NCBI GenBank assembly: GCA_017893485.1
Contig: CM030362.1
Coordinates: forward strand, 31,166,089 to 31,230,088
Origin: Hemerocallis citrina
Lineage: Eukaryota > Streptophyta > Magnoliopsida > Asparagales > Asphodelaceae
Length of the DNA stretch: 64,000 nt
Reading direction: 5' to 3'
In this document: one piece after another, positions 10,386 through 21,105 of the stretch
Layout of the letters: every line of letters starts with the position of its first letter
How positions within the stretch are numbered: the first letter of the stretch is position 1
Notes under the pieces: model-generated
What the model was told of the DNA's origin: nothing
Seen by the model: the letters and a program-made list of their open reading frames with translations, nothing else
The model's database searches: none
Made by a program: the position numbers and the translations under genes

Positions 10386-11585
10386 ATTGCGCTAATCGAG
10401 AAACTAACTCCTGATATGAAGATGTCTCTAGATTGAGACACACCCCTCCAGAACCCTGATGCTGACTCCTTGTTTTTCTGTTTCTGGTGTATGCATCCAT
10501 TCTTCATATATGACGCCTTAATAAGAGCACCCCATTTTGTCTTTGTTTTAGTTTTGAGTTTCCACCACCATTTGCAGAGAAGTGCTTGATTCATTTGACG
10601 AATATTTATCACCCCTAATCCTCCAAACTCTTTTCGTCTGCACACTAAGCCCAATTTGATTAAAGCATATCCTTTCCCCTCCCCCGCCCCATGCCATAAG
10701 AACCTACGCCTGAGTTTGTCGATTTTCTTGATCACCCAGACCAGAATTTGGAAGAAGGACATATAGTAAAGTGGTATTGAGTTGACCACGAAATTAAGCA
10801 ATATAAGTCTACCTCCGAAGGACATCATTTTACCCTTCCACCCCTGAAGCCTGTGGGAAATTTTGTCAATGATTCCAAGCCAGTCCATCCTCCTAATATT
10901 TCCCGTACCGATCGGGAGACCCAGGTATGTAATAGGTAAATTCATGATCGGGCAGTTGAGAATATTTGCAATGCTGGTCCCTGCTTGTCCACATTCCCCT
11001 AGTAATGTGATAGAGCTTTTGTTGAAATTAACCTTTAGCCCTGACCATTCTTCATAGAGGTACAGGCCCCATTTGAGGAGAGATGCTTGCACAATATCAC
11101 ACTCACCAAAAATCACCGTATCATCCGCATATTGTGCATTAATAACAGCTGAGATCCCCCTTTTCATGCTTAGGCCATTGATCAGGCCATGAACTCTGTA
11201 GGCATGAAGCATTCTATGCAGACCGTCCCCCACTAGGGTGAACAAAAGAGGAGACAGTGGATCACCTTGTCTCAGACCCCTCCTGCATCTAATTTCCTTT
11301 CCCAGCTCCCCATTAAGCAACACGTTCACCTTGGAAGTATATAACCATGTTTGTATCCAACCTATCCACCTATTTCCGAATCCTCTTCTCTGAAGGATTT
11401 CCAATAGGCATTTCCATTCGACCTTGTCGTAAGCCTTCTCAAAGTCAATCTTTAACATGAAGCCCGCCTTCTTGCGTCTCTTCGTGTCCTGAATAACTTC
11501 CTGTACCAACGCCACTCCTTCTAGAATGTCTCTCCCAGCAATAAATCCGGTCTGATAGTCCTCTATGATGTCCCCAATAATCCTT
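10386..11585 (-). pseudogene. LINE (L1-type) reverse-transcriptase fragment, LINE-A
   Basis: A largely open minus-strand frame (398 codons from 11515, with family sequence visible up to about 11575) encodes the LINE RT core. Visible motifs are FMLKIDFEKAYDKVEW, RRGLRQGDPLSPLLFTL, the catalytic YADD at about 11120-11131, GLKVNFNKS, then YLGLPIG and LGGLGV-type thumb sequence into the start of the zf-RVT region. Both ends are abruptly cut. At about 10386 it runs into MULE TIR-proximal DNA, giving a chimeric tail, and at about 11585 into the PMD stop region. There is no poly(A) and no LINE 3' UTR. It therefore looks like a fragment held by the MULE rather than a normal insertion. It is close in sequence to LINE-D at 46.4-47.4 kb. 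Confidence 0.85.
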
Positions 11586-12953
11586 CTAGAATGTTTTGTT
11601 TATTGTGATGTGTCGGTACCATGCCATATAAGCTGTGTGTATTGATCCGTCATACGGCCGTACAATACCCTCAACTACCAACTCGTACTTCCGCTCATTC
11701 CAAGATCCTACATAAGCACGGTGGTGATTGGCCCAATCCATGTTTGGTAAACGACCTTGACCCGTGATGTTGTGTAGTCTACGATCGTACAATGAGTTTA
11801 CGGGGACGGGTTGTTGTGCATTGAATTGGCGAAGAACACGTCCGGGGTAATAAAACTCCACAACTGAGAAGTTCACAAGTGGAGCTAAGGTCAACCACAA
11901 CTGATTATTGGTAGTGCAGATAGGTGATAGACGTTGCAGCCAATCATCTGTGTACGGGGTCCAATTGACGAACTCTTCCCTCAACTGATCGAGTTCGTCC
12001 CTGTAATAGGTGAGGACACCACGTGGGTTATCCCTCCATGTACACTTCCCCGCCCAGTAGGCACCGAGAGGAGCTCTCAGCACAGGATTATCCTGTAGTA
12101 CTCTCCAACTCTCTAATAGTACCGTGACACGGGGTCGGCCGAGGTGTATTCTTTCCCAACACCATATTTGCAAGATGGACATCGGTCGGGTCATTTGAAT
12201 CGACCTCATCGAACAATTACAGAGTGCACGGTAGAGGGAGGCTAGAGCCGCACTTTCCCAACTATATCGGTCGGCTGTCTGCGGGTCAGCAATGAGTGGA
12301 AGGTACATGAGGTGGACTACATCACCTGAAGAGTTAGGAAATAGAATCCCTCCAATCATCGACAGTAGGTAAGCACGGGTATAGTTCTGGAGTTGGATGT
12401 CCGTCAGTACTGCTGGCATCCGATTAGTGAACTCCCCATCAAGAAAAACACGTCTAATTGATTCTCCAACCCATATTCCGTGATCCACTTCAGGCACGTC
12501 CAGCCCAAGATAATCTCGTACCAAAGCTACCTTATTGAACATCAAGTTGCTGGTGACAGCCACCCCGTCAATTGGAAGACCCGCAATCACGACTACATCT
12601 TGTAGGGTGACCGTCATCTCTCCAACCGGTAAGTGAAACGTGTGTGTCTCCGGCCTCCATCGCTCCACAAGAGCGGTAAGTAGAGCGTGGTCACACTTGA
12701 TTTTCGCCAGCTTCGACATCCCGTAGAATCCGCTGCTTACTAAGTAATTTTCAATACCGGGGATCGCCACCATGATGTTGTGCTTCCGGAAACTCATCTT
12801 CTCTACATCTCCGGTCCAAACGGCTTGTAATCTATGGTCTGGTTGCAGATATAGAACGGTAGGATCTAATAGACCTGGATGTCCCTGTGGTCCAAATGAA
12901 GAAGTAGAAGAAGCATCAACACCATGCGAAGAAGATGGTTGTGTATGATCCAT
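11586..12953 (-). CDS. Plant mobile domain (PMD / MAIN-like) protein
   Basis: An uninterrupted 455-codon ORF from ATG 12953. I chose this ATG because it lies 5 nt after a good 3' splice acceptor, and the longer frame upstream has no ATG. A Ser/Gln-rich N-terminus of about 40 residues is followed by the PMD. Visible landmarks are SGFYGMSKL, ALVERWRPETHTFHLPVGEM, TVTLQDVVVIAGLPIDG, then YLLSMIGGILFPNSSGD, the tryptophan-rich IWCWERI block and WTPY. The family includes Arabidopsis MAIN and MAIL1, nuclear proteins linked to transposon silencing and genome stability. PMD copies are also known inside plant transposons, where their role is unclear. Here the gene sits between MULE TIRs. It lacks the C-terminal phosphatase fusion of MAIL3-type members. 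The final residues lie at a junction with LINE DNA, so the natural C-terminus may be slightly altered. Confidence 0.85.
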   Translation of the reverse strand: MDHTQPSSSHGVDASSTSSFGPQGHPGLLDPTVLYLQPDHRLQAVWTGDVEKMSFRKHNIMVAIPGIENYLVSSGFYGMSKLAKIKCDHALLTALVERWRPETHTFHLPVGEMTVTLQDVVVIAGLPIDGVAVTSNLMFNKVALVRDYLGLDVPEVDHGIWVGESIRRVFLDGEFTNRMPAVLTDIQLQNYTRAYLLSMIGGILFPNSSGDVVHLMYLPLIADPQTADRYSWESAALASLYRALCNCSMRSIQMTRPMSILQIWCWERIHLGRPRVTVLLESWRVLQDNPVLRAPLGAYWAGKCTWRDNPRGVLTYYRDELDQLREEFVNWTPYTDDWLQRLSPICTTNNQLWLTLAPLVNFSVVEFYYPGRVLRQFNAQQPVPVNSLYDRRLHNITGQGRLPNMDWANHHRAYVGSWNERKYELVVEGIVRPYDGSIHTAYMAWYRHITINKTF

Positions 12954-12957
12954 TGGT

Positions 12958-13392
12958 CTGTCAACAATAACAAACACTAATCAACAACAATTTTAGTAAA
13001 AGAATTTTCAAAATAAATTAAGTATAATTCATCACAAACGCGTTATTCCTCGTATCCGAATCGTTCACAAGATTGTAAAAAAATAGATTTTTATAACCTA
13101 AGTATGAATTTTGAACTACTTGCAATCATCATAATGACAACGTAACCCCCCACCCCCCAACAAAATATCTCTCCAAATTCTTTGTTTTCCTAACAAAATA
13201 AACAATTCCACCTTTCTCAACAATTCAATATTTTGTAAACCCTACATCACTAACAATACATGAAGTTATTTCCAAAATTACTACTTCAATAACACATATC
13301 TACATTACTTGTACTATACTACCAATGCACACATCTATCATACTATCAAAATCAACTTTACAAAATACAAATTAGGGTTTTTGGATACTTAC
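12958..13392 (-). other. Predicted 5' UTR intron of the PMD gene
   Basis: On the minus strand a GTAAGT donor (13392-13387) and a TTATTGTTGACAG acceptor (ending 12958) bound 435 bp of AT-rich DNA. The acceptor is 5 nt upstream of the PMD ATG. Confidence 0.6.
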
Positions 13393-13496
13393 AATAATTT
13401 CAGATTCGGAATGATTTGGCACTCTTAATGAAAGATTGAAGAGTAGACTTCCAAATACAAATCAATTACACACCCGAAGATTTTAGGTTTTTTTTT

Positions 13497-13504
13497 TTTA
13501 TAAA
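13497..13504 (-). promoter_or_regulatory. Candidate TATA box of the PMD gene
   Basis: TTTATAAA, about 105 bp upstream of the predicted 5' UTR intron donor on the minus strand and inside the right TIR-proximal region of the MULE. Confidence 0.4.
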
Positions 13505-13666
13505 GGATTTAGGGTTTTCGGAGTCGAAATGGAGAAGGAAAGAATCGCAAGGGAAAAGGGGGAAGAAGAAGGGTTTTTCGATTATAGGAACCTGTGCAAA
13601 ACGATAATAACTGATGCCGTTATTGTGAAAAACGGCATCAGTATTATCTATGCCGTTCTCTTAGAG

Positions 13667-13955
13667 AACGGCATCAGTTATTTCAATTTTTGCATTTCTC
13701 TCTAAAGTCACGATTGATACAGTATAGATCTATAGACAAAAATAACATATGCCGTTATTGGAAATAACGGCACAACACTTTTTTTAAAAAAGATGCCGTT
13801 ATTGGGAAGAACGTCATCGAAATAACTGATGCCGTTTTTTTCAATAACGTTTTGTTGCTGACGTGTCACAGACAAGGGCATCTCGCTAATTGTTTTGGAA
13901 AGTAGGGCAGGTCACTAATTATTTTCAAAAAAGAGGGCAGTACGGCAAATTTTTC
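13667..13955. repeat. Right MULE terminal inverted repeat
   Basis: Complement of the left TIR. Just inside it, at about 13605-13667, further ATGCCGTT palindromes extend the hairpin array. The PMD promoter lies just inside this TIR, so the TIR may contribute to its expression. Confidence 0.88.
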
Positions 13956-13993
13956 AGTATGAGAGTACAAGGCTCAAGTCCATGCAAAGTCAC

Positions 13994-14809
13994 AAAAATT
14001 TTGCCTTACTGACCCACTTTTTGAAAATATTTGGCGCTCTAACCCACTTTCGAAAATAATTAGCGAACTGATTCAGTTTTGGATACGTCAGCAAAAATTT
14101 TTATTGGAAAAAACGGCATACGTTATTTACATATCATTTTTTCCAATAACGGCATCTATATTTAAAAAAAGTGTCATGCCATTATTTGGAGTAACGACAT
14201 AAGTTATTTTGTTTTTCGACAGCTTGTAGTCTCCATTTAGAGAAAAAATTGCAAGTGTGAAAACCTTGTAACAGATGACACTATTTCAAATAACGGCATT
14301 CTCAATACTTATGCCGTTATTTGGAATAACGGCATCAGTTATATTTTATATATATAAAAAAGTAACTTATTATTCATCCTCTTTGACGAATAAGTTAATT
14401 CTTTTAAACTTATTATTCATCCTCTCTGTTTCCAAACAACGGCAACAGTTCATTTATATATAACTAATGTCGTTATCTCCAATAACGGCATCAGTCATTT
14501 GAATACCGTTATTGGGGATAACAACATTATTTATAAGTTTTTTTCACACTTAGAATTTTTTAAAGTGAGAAGATTCACACTTGTAAGAGAAATATACTGA
14601 TGCCGTTATTCCAAATAACGGCATGGTAAACAAAATGTAAAATAGACGCCGTTATTGAAAATAACGGCACGTAAATAATCTATACCGTTATTTTCAATAA
14701 CGATTTATACTGACGTGTCCAAAACTGAATCAGATTGCTAATTATTTTCGGAAGTGGGTCAGACTTCCAGATATTTTCAAAAAGTGGGTCAGTAAAGCAA
14801 ATCTCTCAC
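13994..14809. mobile_element. Non-autonomous Mutator-like element, palindrome-rich
   Basis: The ends share TTACTGACCCACTTTTTGAA in inverted orientation (about 14004 and about 14770-14792). Flanking 9-mers CAAAGTCAC (13985-13993) and GAAAGTCAC (14810-14818) match 8/9. The interior of 816 bp consists largely of GCCGTTATT/AATAACGGC hairpin units like those in the neighbouring MULE TIRs, plus the same GACGTGTC-type motif. It encodes nothing credible. It is a relative, not a copy, of the larger element 30 bp away. Confidence 0.8.
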
Positions 14810-14818
14810 GAAAGTCAC

Positions 14819-15636
14819 TAAGGGCCGCCCACCTAGGAGAAAGGCGTGAGCTACAAGTAAAACATATAGATGACCACAAATACTTTACACATGTACATAT
14901 CTTAGACAGTAAGTATCCTCTATTCAACGGTACTCCATTCAACAGTAAGTGCCACCTCTGCTCCCTCTTATATATACCCCTTTGTCTACATGAAGCAGGT
15001 AATGTTTTAAAAAAATGCTACCCAAATATTGACTTAGACATTGGGGGATGTTTAATCGGCTCACGGCCATTTTCCTAACGTGTTCTTTTATTTGCGCTTG
15101 TGCATGACCCACCAAGAGGAGACCCCACCGAACCAAAACTTCTACCGCTATCCGCTTCAAGACTCATATGCTTCAAGACTCATCTCCTGTGGGCAGGTCT
15201 AAAACAATTTCTACTATTTTAATGGGAGAGTTTGTCATCAAATAAACTTCATTTGTAATCAAACAAATATGTGCAGTGTAATCAAATAAATATGTGTAAT
15301 ATATATTTATAACTAATATAAAAGAGGTTTTATGTTCAATGTCAAACAACACCGGAATTTTTTTATAAAAAAATATATATTTATAAAGACGTGTGGTTCA
15401 CATGTGTAAATTACTAGTAAGTTTATAATGCCATAGACTTTGATTGGTTTGTTTAGCAAATGCTGGGGTGGTCACTTGGCCATGGACATAGTAAACTACA
15501 AGTAAATATATACAGAAAGGTGAAAGAATCAAAATGTTTGAAGCGCGCATATACAAAAAAATATTTGAATACTGCTTTCCCAAAACCAGCCAACCAGCAG
15601 ATTTAGATGCACAAACTAGATCCACAACTGCACCTA
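14819..15636. other. No gene recognised
   Basis: Mixed-composition DNA with short spurious ORFs only. Nothing supportable is seen. Confidence 0.45.
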
Positions 15637-18087
15637 CTTTTTTGATGCAAAAGTGACTAATGTCACCTGTCTCATTAATGAACTGTTAATGAAACATTTA
15701 AGTCCTCATTACAACTCAACAACCACACACTTCTAATACTCATATAAAAAGTAAAACATATTCAAGTGTTTGATACCTCAAACACCCATACAAAATCCCC
15801 CTCATCCTACGCCCAACCGCCACGAAGACGTCGCGATGAGAGTTACCATAAGTCCTCAGCTGTTGCACTACTCATTGTCCATGCACAGCTTCTTCCTGGC
15901 CCCTGTAGTACCTGTCCAAGCATTACTTAGAGACCAAATATTATGTATCAACCAACGAAATGAACAATTTATGTTATGAAAGCAAGAATCATTTCTATCT
16001 AGCCACACACTCCATAAACACGCCACAATAGTAATATCCCACATGATAAGTTTTTTCCTTTCTAATCTGCTTTAGCCTCCAGCTATCCCAAATGTCGTCA
16101 ATACTACTTGGTGTCTCTATCGTACCAAATTCCATTCCCACCGTTTCCCAGGTAAGTCTCGCCTTAGGGCAAACAAATAAGATATGGTTGATATCCTCTT
16201 CCCCCGCATAATACCGTGAGCATGTCACGTCGATTGGAATGTTTCGTTTCCTAATGTTCGTTTTGGAGAGAATCACGTTATCTAGCACCAGCCAAAGAAT
16301 GCCCTAACCCTATGAGGGCATCTCGACCTCCAGATAAAATCTGCTTTCAACCTTCTCACCCCCCATCATTAATGAATCCATACAACGTCCGTACTGAGAA
16401 AGAAGTATTATCGCCTAGTTTCCATTCTCTAATGTCCTCTTCTGTCCTGCGCGGGTCCCAAAATTCCGACACAATTCCTTGAAGGCTCCGCAGTTGTCAC
16501 AGAAATTCTAGCGACGCCATTCCCTCCTTCTCTAATTTGCAGATTTCTTGTTTACACCCTTCCGCCACGAGAGCATCCATATTGCCTGATTTCTCAGCCA
16601 ATAACGGAAATAATGATTGCAACGTGTTTTTCCCGTACCATTTATTCTTCCAAAATCTCGTCTCTTTCCCGTTTCCCACTCGGCATCTTGTATTTGCATG
16701 GAACAACTCCCCCACCTTTGCAATCCCTTTCCATATACATGACGCTTTTTCGTGTTTGCTCCTTCCTCCAAATCTAAATTTCTTTTGATACCGATAGACT
16801 CTGAACGAATTGCACCACCAAGTCTTTCTACGGTGGATCATTTTTCACCACCATTTTGCTAACAGAGCTTTATTCATTTCTCGTAGATTCACAATTCCCA
16901 ACCCTCCAAACTCCTTCTTTTTACACACCCTTCCCCACCTAACCAGATGAAATCCCTTACTCTCCTCTGTCGAGCCTTTCCATAGAAAACGTCTCCTGGC
17001 TTTATCAATTCGATCAATAGCCTAGCTGGGCATCTCATAGATAGACATTAGATATGTCGGCAGGCTACTCAGAACTGAGTTGATCAACGTGATTCTCCCT
17101 CCCAACGAAAGAGACTTCCCTTTCCACCCCGCAAGCTTTTTCTCTATTTTTTCAATCAACAAACCCCAATCTTCCTTCAGCATATTTCCCAATCTGATCG
17201 GAGTCCCCAAATATGTAAGTGGGAATTGTCTCTTGGCACATCCCATCCCTGTTGCGATCATCTCCAATGAGTTGGAGTTATCTCCTCCGAGGGGCAACAC
17301 ACAACTCTTATTTAGATTTACCGTTAACCCTGACCAGTATTCAAAACATCGCAGTATTATCCTGATTGCCACCATTTCCTCCATCTTCGCCACCCCAAAC
17401 ATAAGTGTATCGTCGGCATACTATAGTATAGACATTGCGACCGAGACTCCTTTCACCACAACTCCTTTGATCATCTCTGCTTCCTTCCCTCTCTTAGTCA
17501 ATTCTGCCAGTCCATCGGCAATGATAGTGAAAAGCAGCGGTGATAACGGATCTCCCTGCCTTAGACCTCTTCTACACTTGATTTCTCTTCCAGCTTCCCC
17601 ATTGAAGTGGATAAACGATTTGTCATTTTTGACACACATCTTCATCCACGTCCTCCATTTTGGCCAAATCCTTTTAGCTCAAGCGCCTTATCCACACAGT
17701 TCCATTCGATCGTGTTGTAAGCCTTTTCAAAGTCTAACTTTAATAAGAATCCATCTACTTTATCCTTGTTTCCTCTAAAGACCATTTCATGTGCTGACGC
17801 GATACTATCCATGATATCTCGTCCTTTAATAAACCCACTCTGCATCTCATCTATGATATCCCTCAGATTAGGGGCCAATCTACTAGCTAGCACTTTGGTG
17901 ATGATCTTAAATGACCCGTTCAATAGACTAATGGGTCTGAGGTCGGAGACCGTTAGAATTTCTGCCTTTTCGGGATTAGAATCACGTTTGCATAGTTTAA
18001 TCTATCCACCTTTGCCCCCCCCCCCCCGAGAAATAGTTCTTGGAAAATGTCTATCAAATCCTTCTTGATGATGTTCCAGCAATGGTT
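15637..18087 (-). pseudogene. LINE (L1-type) ORF2 remnant, LINE-B
   Basis: Minus-strand LINE sequence. From 5' to 3' it shows WNIIKKDLIDIFQELF (about 18085-18025), SGFIKGRDIMD and FLLKLDFEKAYNTIEW (17923-17690), RRGLRQGDPLSPLLFT (about 17580), and the YADD motif at about 17408-17426 with an in-frame stop just before it. The LTYLGTPI/LGGRITLINSVL region follows (17402-17022), and the zf-RVT Cys/His block is at 16288-15995. Several frameshifts and stops separate these blocks, and a poly(C) tract lies at about 18017-18028. The 3' limit is uncertain. A short A-run on the minus strand near 15637 may be the tail. The 5' side is cut by the copia-like piece at about 18088. Confidence 0.85.
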
Positions 18088-19135
18088 ATTATTAGATATT
18101 ATATTAGATTAAATATTGGTTTAGTCCCGTATTGGTTATGTAACAGTTTAGTCTTCCATTCTCTCCTATATATAGGAGCCAATTGTATTCAGTTTATTCA
18201 ATCAATAAAAGAATATTTTTCTATTCCTAATTCTAACATGGTATCAGAGCCTATCATTCTATAAGGCTTATACTAATTTTATCCTCATCGTCGAGGTGGA
18301 GTGGTTCTCGTCTTCATCGGAATCACTCCACCTCCCGACATCTCTCTTCCGCTCCCGATCAAATACCAAAACCTTAATCTCCCCCAAAACCCTACCCGTC
18401 ATCCCTCTTCCTCTCCCAATCAAATCCTCCAAATCTACCAAAAATTCCCAAACCCTAAAAATCCCCAAAATCCCACAAAATCAAGATCCAATTTTGGTAT
18501 CTCTCTCCGCCGCCAATCCCCGTCCCCTACCTTCTTCTTCACACCCAAATCAATGGCGGCTGCACCTCCGGCGACCTCCTCCCTGTCGCCACTCTATCCC
18601 GTTGCCGCACCTCCTAACGCCGCCAGCCAACCCCCCTGTCCTCCTCCTCTTCCGTTTCGCTCGATAGAGCGCCAAAACCCAAATCCCGATCCCCCCCTCC
18701 TGTCCTCGTTTCGACGACAGCGACCAAACCCAGTCGCCCTCTTTCCCTGAGCGCCGCCGCGATCCCGTCGACGTCGCCCCCGCTCGCCATCAGCCCCGCC
18801 GTCAAGCCAGACCCCCCCAACCGACACTGCAGCCCATTGCTGGTAGTGCTGCTCTCTCTTTCTTGCTCTATTGATGATGTCTCTTTGTTTTGTTTGGGTA
18901 CTCTTTTGCATGTATTGTGCACGTGCGATCTTGTGTTAGTTAGTGTGTTGTTGCTATTTTTCCAAAAAAAAACTTGCAGGTTCTTGTGCTTCTACATTCA
19001 GATCGTCAACTTACTCCGGTTGATTGATCGTGATCATCAACTCACTCCGATTGATTGATTGTTTCTTGTGCTTCCACATCCATATCGCCAACTCACTCCG
19101 GTTGATCAATCGTGAGTTTAAGAGGGGGTGTTATC
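18088..19135 (+). mobile_element. Truncated copia-like element: 5' LTR, PBS, non-coding interior
   Basis: A short AT-rich LTR (about 18088-18238, about 150 bp, ending CTAACA) is followed directly by a methionine-initiator-tRNA-type primer-binding site. The interior is first C-rich (18290-18840) with overlapping Pro/Ser-rich frames but no Gag or Pol motif, then T-rich. A polypurine-like TTAAGAGGGGGTG lies at about 19118-19130, but no second LTR copy follows. It inserted into LINE-B. It may be a SMART/TRIM-like derivative or an element truncated at its 3' end. The left boundary is approximate. Confidence 0.55.
18239..18251 (+). other. tRNA-iMet-type primer-binding site
   Basis: TGGTATCAGAGCC immediately after the LTR end ACA, as in most plant copia and gypsy elements. 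Confidence 0.75.
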
Positions 19136-19139
19136 AGCA

Positions 19140-19310
19140 TCCAGTTCTCAGTTCAGGGATGAGATCACAACATCGACAATTCTCAAGTCTGGGGTGGGAT
19201 CCTATCATCGACTGTGTCTCAAGTCAGGGGTGAGATCCCATCAGTCTATTTCTCAGTTCAGGGGTGAGTTCCTATCATCGACTATGTCTCAAGTCAGGGG
19301 TGAGATCCCA
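19140..19310 (+). repeat. Imperfect minisatellite, about 45-60-bp units
   Basis: Repeated modules CTCAAGTCAGGGGTGAGATC and TCCTATCATCGACTGTGTCT alternate three to four times with variation (19148, 19189, 19225, 19252, 19287). A second diffuse repeat, ACTCCGGTTGATTGATCG, recurs at about 19013, 19045 and 19095 just upstream. Confidence 0.7.
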
Positions 19311-19499
19311 TTACAGATCGGGATATGGAGATCCCACCACTGTTTGGGGTTAGATCTCAATAGTGCGTCACCACTACTTCCTTCCGCAACACTTTAGTTC
19401 TCAGTTTCCGTCACACACAATTACATCATATTGACTTTTCAAAACAAGGCACGGCGTGCCGATTACATTTTATAATTTACACGGGGGTATCTGTAATGG

Positions 19500-21005
19500 C
19501 TAATCCTCCTCTTCGAGGAATTTAATGAGGTGCTCTGCGTTCCAGAGTCTCTTGACAACCTTGCCCTTCGGGTCGGTGAGGCGGTACGTGCCCGGGCGTA
19601 CAACCTCAAAAACTTTGTACGGGCCTTTCCAGTTTGGGGCCAGTTTTCTCTTTTGCCCGGGATTGGATACCGCCAGCTTTCGGAGGACAAGGTCCCCTAG
19701 CTTGATGTCGGTGGAATGCACTATTTTGTTGTAGAACCTCTCGATCCTCTGCTGGTATGTGTTTCTTCTGATGGTGGATTTTCCCCTGACCTCATCTATG
19801 ATTCGGGGCGAAGGGAGCCCGATCTCAAGGGGAATTACTGCCTCCGTGCCTAAGTCTGATTGAATGGCGACTCTCCCGTGGGGATTTTCTACGTTGTTCG
19901 ATGGGCCCAGAGAATGCTCGGCAACTCGTCGACCCATAACCCCTTGGAAGAATTATCAAGTCGTTTCTTGAGACCGTCAAGGATCTGGCGGTTCGTGTTC
20001 TCGGCTTGACCGTTTGACTGTGGGTGGCATACCAAAGAGAAGCGCTGTTGGATCCCGAGATCCTCGCAGAACTTTCAGAAATTCTTACCTGCGAACTGAG
20101 TCACATTATCCGTGATGAGTATGTGCGGAATTCTGAACCGACAGATGATGTGCTTCCAGAAGAATTACTAGGTCTGCTGCTCGGTGATCATGGCCAGGGG
20201 CTCGACCTCGATCCACTTTGTGAAGCAGTCGATTGCTACTATCAGAAACTTCCTTTGGCCCGTTGCCTTCGGGAATGGGCCTAGCAGGTCCATTCCCCAC
20301 ATAGCAAAGGGGGTCAGACTGGCCAGGGAGCGGAGGTTTGCTTGCGGAGCCCTTCTCACCGAGGAGAACCTTTGATAGGGACCACACTTTTTGACCAGGG
20401 CCAGGGCATCTTGCAGCATCGTGGGCCAGTAATACCCGTGGTTCAGAGCCTTTCGTGCAAGCGATCGGCTCCCCATATGGCACCCGCAAATTCCTTCGTA
20501 GAGCTCCTTGAGAGCATACTTTGCTTTGTCAGGGGTTAAACAGTGGAGGTAGGGCCTTCCGTCAGTCGTGGTGTATGAGCGCCTGAAGAGGGTTTCACTG
20601 ATCATGGCGAACCTCTTCGAGCAGACCCTGATCCGCCTTGCCTCAGCTCGGTCTTCGGGGAGCTCTCCTTTGATTAGAAACTTCCTGATGGGAGTGGTCC
20701 AATCGTCAGGTTGAGCTTCGTCTTCTATACAGAGGGTCTCAGGAAGGTCAATACTCGGCTTCAGGAGTACTTCGATCAGAGCTGTGCGGTCGACACCTTC
20801 GAAGGATGAGGATGCTAACTTTGATAGAGCATCGGCCTGGGCGTTCTGCTCTCTCAGGATCCTTAAGACTGCTCTCGCACACCTCCATGTTGCGACCGAT
20901 CTGGTCCTTGAAGACTTGGTTGACGAGCCTCTAATAGGTGGCACCGGCATTCTTCAGCCCAAATGGCATAACCCGATAGCAATAAAGACCTTGGTCGGTA
21001 ACGAA
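19500..21005 (-). pseudogene. RT remnant fused by deletion to integrase, Tat-like pol
   Basis: After the TRIM, RT continues (MPFGLKNAGATY, a stop, NQVFKDQIG) to about 20885. It then jumps directly to the end of RNase H (REQNAQADALSKLASS). The YVDD catalytic core and nearly all RNase H are therefore deleted. Integrase follows: a zinc-binding-like block (ELYEGICGCHMGSRSLARKA, then Cys residues near 20375; one Cys appears as CGPYQ), first catalytic Asp in MWGMDLLGPFP (about 20285), a frameshift, second Asp in TDNVTQFAGKNF (about 20110), and SNGQAENTNRQI with the catalytic Glu (about 20010). The C-terminal domain spans 19937-19500 (GDLVLRKLAV, WKGPYKV, GTYRLTD). Several stops and shifts are present. 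Confidence 0.82.
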
Positions 21006-21010
21006 GGACG

Positions 21011-21034
21011 TGTAACACCCCGTGTTATTTCAAA

Positions 21035-21105
<71 letters not shown>

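Larger units (their letters stand above)
10069..13955 (-). mobile_element. Mutator-like (MULE) element carrying a PMD gene and a LINE fragment
   Basis: Perfect 9-bp direct repeats AGTATGAGA flank the element at 10060-10068 and 13956-13964. Both ends begin GAAAAATTTGCCG reading inward, and the inverted similarity runs about 290 bp. Long TIRs with a 9-bp TSD are the Mutator signature. The 3.9-kb interior has no MURA transposase. It carries a 455-codon PMD ORF and a truncated LINE reverse-transcriptase fragment, both on the minus strand. Mobility would need a transposase from elsewhere, as in Pack-MULEs. The identical TSDs suggest fairly recent insertion. Confidence 0.9.

Noticed and set aside
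18594..18922. Two overlapping Arg/Gly-rich minus-strand ORFs
   Set aside because: They are shadows of a C-rich stretch with no family motif and no codon structure distinct from the opposite strand.
19140..19310. CRISPR-like repeat array
   Set aside because: Units vary in length and sequence, have no regular spacers, and the DNA is plant nuclear.
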